Shown in pieces: positions 35,480 through 39,208 of a stretch of DNA of 39,208 nt. This stretch comes from Candidatus Omnitrophota bacterium. Its GTDB lineage: Bacteria; Omnitrophota; Gorgyraeia; Zapsychrales; Zapsychraceae. The notes under the pieces were generated by a model that had not been told where the DNA came from, searched no databases, and saw nothing but the letters and a program-made list of their open reading frames with translations. The position numbers were made by a program, and so were the translations under genes. The stretch lies in assembly GCA_023247445.1 (NCBI GenBank), contig JAHFGL010000022.1:1-39208 (forward strand). The letters are read 5' to 3'. The stretch's first letter is position 1, and each line of letters starts with the position of its first letter.

Positions 35480-36199
35480 ATGTCTTCTAAAATCTGGCAA
35501 AAAAGAAAGATGAAAATACAAGGCTCGCTTCATCAGGCCTCATCGTATTTTTTATTGCGTCATACGCGGTTTAATCAGAAACAGTTGAAAAAAGAAATCA
35601 AAAGCCACGCTATTGACCAATTGCATGTTGGTTGCGGTCATGTGCTTCTTCCTGACTGGCTTAATATTCGTTATGAAGTTCGTGAAGAGTATGGGCGATT
35701 AAAGAAAATAAAAGGAGGGTGGCTGCTTAACTATAATCTTCTTAAGTCTTGGCCGATCGAAGATGATTCGATCAACTACATCGCTGGGAGCCATTTCATT
35801 GAACATCTAGATCTTAATCATGGAATCCAATTTTTAAAAGAATCTTTCCGCGTCATGAAAAAAGGTGGCGCCATTCGTTTAAGTTGTCCTGATCTTGAAT
35901 TATACGCGCGTAACTATGTGAATAATAACAAATCATTTTTTGATCATAAACTTATCCGTGAGTGGTGTACATTTAAAGCCGCTCAAACGCCCGGTGAAAT
36001 TTTTATTGCCAAAGCGTATGATAGTGGTGGTAGTCACAAATGGTTTCATGATTTTGCCTCGCTTAAACATATTTTAGAAACGGCAGGATTTGGTCATGTC
36101 AAAAGAGTTGGACGATTAGAGGGGCAAGTCCCCGATTTAAAACAGCTTGAGCCCGCCGAACGTGAACTCGAAACGGTTTATGTTGAGGCTGTTAAATGA
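35480..36199 (+). CDS. COG4627-like SAM-dependent methyltransferase
   Basis: This 239-residue protein belongs to the branch with LHVGCGHVLLPDWLNIR (48-64), a motif I that runs straight into PDW-LN. It continues with SHFIEHLDL and ESFRVMKKGGAIRLSCPDL, typical of methyltransf_11-type proteins in glycan loci. The N-terminal 40 residues are basic. It sits between the two paralogous GT-C proteins and overlaps the second by 4 nt. Methylation of the sugar or lipid handled by the GT-C proteins is a reasonable inference. Confidence 0.85.
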   Translation: MSSKIWQKRKMKIQGSLHQASSYFLLRHTRFNQKQLKKEIKSHAIDQLHVGCGHVLLPDWLNIRYEVREEYGRLKKIKGGWLLNYNLLKSWPIEDDSINYIAGSHFIEHLDLNHGIQFLKESFRVMKKGGAIRLSCPDLELYARNYVNNNKSFFDHKLIREWCTFKAAQTPGEIFIAKAYDSGGSHKWFHDFASLKHILETAGFGHVKRVGRLEGQVPDLKQLEPAERELETVYVEAVK

Positions 36200-37872
36200 G
36201 TCGTTTTTTTCTGCAAAAGCCAACTTGGCGCGATGTTTTATTATTATCCTTCTTTGTTGTCTTCGTAACCTACCAACCTTTTTTACTTCATCACGAAATC
36301 ATCATGATGGAGACAGGGATTCATCTTCCAGCGATCAATGCCCTTTTTCACGGTGGTGTTATTTACCGTGATTTTTTCTTTTTACGCGGCCCTTTTGAAC
36401 TTTATGTCCCAGCTTTTATGATGCTCATCTTTGGTAAGAATTCGATTCTCTTACCCATCTTCTATTATTTAGGAACAGTCGCCACGATGGTTGGGGCGGT
36501 CTTTTTGGGCGCCCAATTATTTCGCTCACGGCTTATCCTTTATTTAATGATCCCCATTTTAGTAACGAGAACTTTTCCGTGGGTCTCGTTTTATTTTTGG
36601 GGAGGGATGCGTTATGCGTTGGGAATGTTTGCCTTAGTCGCCTTCGCTATTTATGTGCGTAAGCAAAAGTTGGTGTGGCTTTTTGGGGCCGGCATCATAA
36701 GCGCGCTCGCGTTATTAACAACGGTCGAGGCCGGATTATGTACAATTCTTGCCATCCTTGCCGCATTACTTGCAAATCTTATTTTAAAAATTGAGCGACA
36801 ACATTCATTTGGCAAATTACTGTCAGCTTATTTCGGTGGGCTTTTTTTAATTGGCTTACCATATTTTATTTATTTAATCGTAACAGGCGCTTTGCCGTTT
36901 TATTTAGATACGACTTTCAGTGTGGCAACGCGATTAATGACGGTGTTTCCTGATTTATCAGACAATCATTTTAAAAATGTTGGTGAATTCTTTATGGGAC
37001 TCGTTCCCGGGAATCGATTCTTTAGATACATGACACCTGTTTTTCTTTACCTTTTTTTAGCTGGTTACATAATCCGCCGTATTCAAACGAAACGTTTAAA
37101 CCAAACAGCCGTGATCCTTATTGGCATCGCTGTCTATGGGATACTTCTCTACATATCCGCCTTTCGCCGCATTGCCGGCCACCATTTTGAAATGGCCCTT
37201 CAGCCCGAGAAGATTTTACTCTTTTTTCTTTTAGAGGAAAGTTTCTTTTACTTACGCGATTTGAAACTAGGGGCTTCACTCCCGAAATGGAAAGTCACGA
37301 CGATCAATATCCTGTTTGTTGCCTTAATTATGTCTTCGGTTGGCTACACGATTAACAGATTGCAAAAGCGATTTCCTTTTATTTCACTTATCAAACAGCG
37401 GGTATTTCACATGAAAGTTAAAAAATTATCATTATTAGATAATGTTCCCAAAGGGACTTTGTATCTTGAGCACGCTTACGGCCATGTTGTTCCGGCCTGG
37501 CAGGAAGATGAGGTTAAAAAAGTTGTTACCTTCTTAAAAGAAAATACTGCGCCTAATGAAACAATTTTTTCTTTTCCTGAGGTTGGCAATTTTAGTTTTT
37601 GGGTTGATCGTCCGTTTGTTGGCCGTTTTCCCATCGCCACATTTTCTTGGCTCAAAGAAGAGTGGTATCAGGAACTCTTGAGTGATTTTAAAAAAGCTCA
37701 GCCACGATATGTGGTTATGACAAAATTGGGCCATAAAACTTTTCCTGCTTCATGGTATTTTAAATATCCCAGAAATAGCGAACGTTTTAACGAGATGACC
37801 GAGTTTATTCTTGAGCATTATGAGCCTGTTGAGTCTTATGAATCCGTGGCTATTTACAGGCGAAAGTCTTAA
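36196..37872 (+). CDS. GT-C-like membrane protein with a soluble C-terminal domain (copy 2)
   Basis: This 558-residue paralogue of the protein at 33785 is collinear over its whole length. Matching landmarks are METGIHLPA against FEVGIYLPG, YRDFFFLRGPFELYVPAF, ARTF/TRTFPWVSFYFWGGMRYALG, EMALQPEKILLFF, and the C-terminal RPFVGRFPIATFSWL. The conservation of the loop-1 acidic residue and of the C-terminal domain argues that both copies are functional. It starts inside the methyltransferase stop (ATGA). The locus ends here: a new promoter follows 20 bases downstream. Confidence 0.72.
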   Translation: MSRFFLQKPTWRDVLLLSFFVVFVTYQPFLLHHEIIMMETGIHLPAINALFHGGVIYRDFFFLRGPFELYVPAFMMLIFGKNSILLPIFYYLGTVATMVGAVFLGAQLFRSRLILYLMIPILVTRTFPWVSFYFWGGMRYALGMFALVAFAIYVRKQKLVWLFGAGIISALALLTTVEAGLCTILAILAALLANLILKIERQHSFGKLLSAYFGGLFLIGLPYFIYLIVTGALPFYLDTTFSVATRLMTVFPDLSDNHFKNVGEFFMGLVPGNRFFRYMTPVFLYLFLAGYIIRRIQTKRLNQTAVILIGIAVYGILLYISAFRRIAGHHFEMALQPEKILLFFLLEESFFYLRDLKLGASLPKWKVTTINILFVALIMSSVGYTINRLQKRFPFISLIKQRVFHMKVKKLSLLDNVPKGTLYLEHAYGHVVPAWQEDEVKKVVTFLKENTAPNETIFSFPEVGNFSFWVDRPFVGRFPIATFSWLKEEWYQELLSDFKKAQPRYVVMTKLGHKTFPASWYFKYPRNSERFNEMTEFILEHYEPVESYESVAIYRRKS

Positions 37873-37892
37873 AAGAATCTCGAGATAAAAAA

Positions 37893-37920
37893 TTGACAAA
37901 ACAGAGCGCTTGGCTATAAT
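37893..37920 (+). promoter_or_regulatory. Consensus sigma70 promoter for pgk
   Basis: TTGACA (37893-37898) and TATAAT (37915-37920) both match consensus exactly, with a 16-base spacer. Transcription would start near 37927, giving a ~68-base leader. This marks pgk as a separate transcription unit from the glycan locus. Confidence 0.8.
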
Positions 37921-37994
37921 AGACCGCGTTTTAAGATTCTAGAAGTTTTCAACCATTGATTTTATCGACAGAGAATTTAAAAGGTGAGGATTAA

Positions 37995-39200
37995 ATGAAC
38001 AAACAAACTATTCGTGATATTGATTTAAAAGGAAAAAAAGTTATTGTCCGCGTTGACTTTAATGTGCCCTTAGATGACAAATTAAATATTACCGATGATA
38101 TCCGCATTGCCGCAGCTATTCCAACGATCAAAGCTATTTTGAAACAAAACGCAGCGAAGGTTATCTTGATGAGTCATTTAGGCCGTCCGGATGGAAAGGT
38201 CGTTGATTCAATGCGCCTGACGCCAGTTGCCAAACGATTAGAGAAACTTTTAGGTGAGAAAGTTCTGCGATTAGATGAATGTATTGGTGATAGTGTTAAG
38301 AAAGCTGTTGATGGCGCGGTAGAAAAAGTGATCCTTTTAGAAAATTTACGTTTTCATAAAGAAGAAGAGAAGAATGATCCTGCTTTTGCTAAACAATTAG
38401 CCGCATTGGCTGATGTTTATGTTAATGATGCCTTTGGGACCGCTCATCGGGCGCATGCCTCAACAGAAGGGATTGCCAAGTATTTACCCGCCGTGGCTGG
38501 ACTTTTAGTTGAGAAAGAAATAAATTATTTAGGTCAAGCCGTGAATGATCCTAAACGACCGTTTGTTGTCATTTTAGGTGGGGCCAAGGTTTCCGATAAA
38601 ATAAAATTAGTCGATAACCTAATAAAGAAAGCCAATAGCATCTTAATTGGTGGCGGGATGGCCTACACATTTTTAAAAGCCCAAGGAAAGAATATTGGTA
38701 ATTCAAAATTAGAAGCGGACAAGGTTGATACCGCTAAAGAACTTTTAGCTAAAGCGAAGAAAGCTAATGTGCATATTGAATTAACCTCTGATTTTCTTAT
38801 TGTTAAAGAGTTTAATGATCCTTCCACAAGAAAAATTGTTAAAGATATTCCAGATGGTTGGCAGAGTTTGGATATTGGACCAGAAACGTGTAAAAGATTT
38901 GAAGATATTTTAGCCAAGGCTAAGACAGTGGTTTGGAACGGACCCGTTGGCGTTTTCGAGATTGATGAGTATGCTAAAGGGACGCGTGCGATCGCTGAAT
39001 ATTTGGCTGGTCTAAAAGATGTAACAACGATCATCGGTGGTGGGGATTCAGCCGCTGCCGCTAGCAAATTTAAGCTCGATGATAAATTTACTCACATTTC
39101 AACCGGTGGTGGGGCCTCGCTTGAATTCTTAGAAGGACGAGAACTTCCTGGAATTGCAGCCTTAAATGACAAGAAAGTTGCTGACAAAGCTTATGCGTAA
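37995..39200 (+). CDS. pgk: Phosphoglycerate kinase
   Basis: This glycolytic enzyme interconverts 1,3-bisphosphoglycerate plus ADP and 3-phosphoglycerate plus ATP in the cytoplasm. The 401 residues are full-length for a bacterial Pgk. VDFNVP (20-25), SHLGRP (60-65), the LLENLRFH segment, NDAFGTAHRAHAST, LGGAKVSDKI, WNGPVGVFE and GGGDSAAAA (348-356) are all present and intact. GGTGAGGA provides a good Shine-Dalgarno, and an exact consensus promoter lies upstream. It is unrelated to the glycan genes by function, although its substrate 1,3-bisphosphoglycerate is also the donor used by characterised FkbH proteins. Confidence 0.98.
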   Translation: MNKQTIRDIDLKGKKVIVRVDFNVPLDDKLNITDDIRIAAAIPTIKAILKQNAAKVILMSHLGRPDGKVVDSMRLTPVAKRLEKLLGEKVLRLDECIGDSVKKAVDGAVEKVILLENLRFHKEEEKNDPAFAKQLAALADVYVNDAFGTAHRAHASTEGIAKYLPAVAGLLVEKEINYLGQAVNDPKRPFVVILGGAKVSDKIKLVDNLIKKANSILIGGGMAYTFLKAQGKNIGNSKLEADKVDTAKELLAKAKKANVHIELTSDFLIVKEFNDPSTRKIVKDIPDGWQSLDIGPETCKRFEDILAKAKTVVWNGPVGVFEIDEYAKGTRAIAEYLAGLKDVTTIIGGGDSAAAASKFKLDDKFTHISTGGGASLEFLEGRELPGIAALNDKKVADKAYA

Positions 39201-39208
39201 ACCAATCA

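Overview
The window is an AT-rich bacterial chromosomal segment. Almost all of it (about 2-37870) is a cell-surface polysaccharide biosynthesis and decoration locus. It ends next to a separately promoted housekeeping gene, phosphoglycerate kinase. The mix of GT-C membrane proteins, Wzy/WaaL-type proteins, SGNH hydrolases and carbamoyltransferases suggests a diderm with a heavily decorated surface glycan. The two palindromic intergenic repeats are of a kind I associate with uncultivated lineages such as Omnitrophota. That lineage guess is weak, since no rRNA or marker beyond pgk is present. Nearly all genes are on the + strand, tightly spaced, often overlapping by 4 nt, and frequently have poor Shine-Dalgarno sequences.

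Layout. (1) 2-4519: 3' part of a sugar-nucleotide epimerase, a GT-B-like surface-carbohydrate protein, a methyltransferase and a GT2. (2) 4520-10325: a Wzy/WaaL-like protein with a very large Pro/Lys/Glu-rich insert, then a module resembling the saxitoxin sxtI-J-K trio: a 52-aa DUF5989-type membrane peptide, an SGNH hydrolase, a carbamoyltransferase and an SxtJ-type membrane protein. (3) 10328-15976: GT4, GT-C-like protein, DegT aminotransferase, and a methyltransferase-GT2 fusion. (4) 15991-19809: methyltransferase, second carbamoyltransferase, second SGNH protein. (5) 19802-20416: the only minus-strand gene, a GNAT. (6) 20635-26736: FkbH, acyl carrier protein, MaoC hydratase, SDR, methyltransferase and a GT-C-like protein, read from a plausible promoter at 20528-20556. 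(7) 26768-33760: GT26 (WecG/TagA), polyprenyl-phosphate glycosylphosphotransferase, two more Wzy/WaaL proteins, and gmd and fcl for GDP-fucose. (8) 33785-37872: two paralogous GT-C proteins flanking a methyltransferase. (9) 37893-39200: consensus sigma70 promoter and pgk.

How the parts could work together (inference): the phosphoglycosyltransferase loads the first sugar on polyprenyl phosphate. GT26, GT2 and GT4 enzymes extend it using GDP-fucose and a 4-amino sugar made by the aminotransferase, possibly GDP-perosamine made from the Gmd product. Methyl, carbamoyl and ACP-borne hydroxyacyl groups decorate it, GT-C proteins add further sugars outside the membrane, and Wzy/WaaL-type enzymes polymerise or ligate the product. 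No flippase (Wzx or ABC), Wzz or export channel is visible, so those functions must lie outside the window. No rRNA, tRNA, CRISPR array or transposase was found, and no gene-free stretch exceeds 300 bases.
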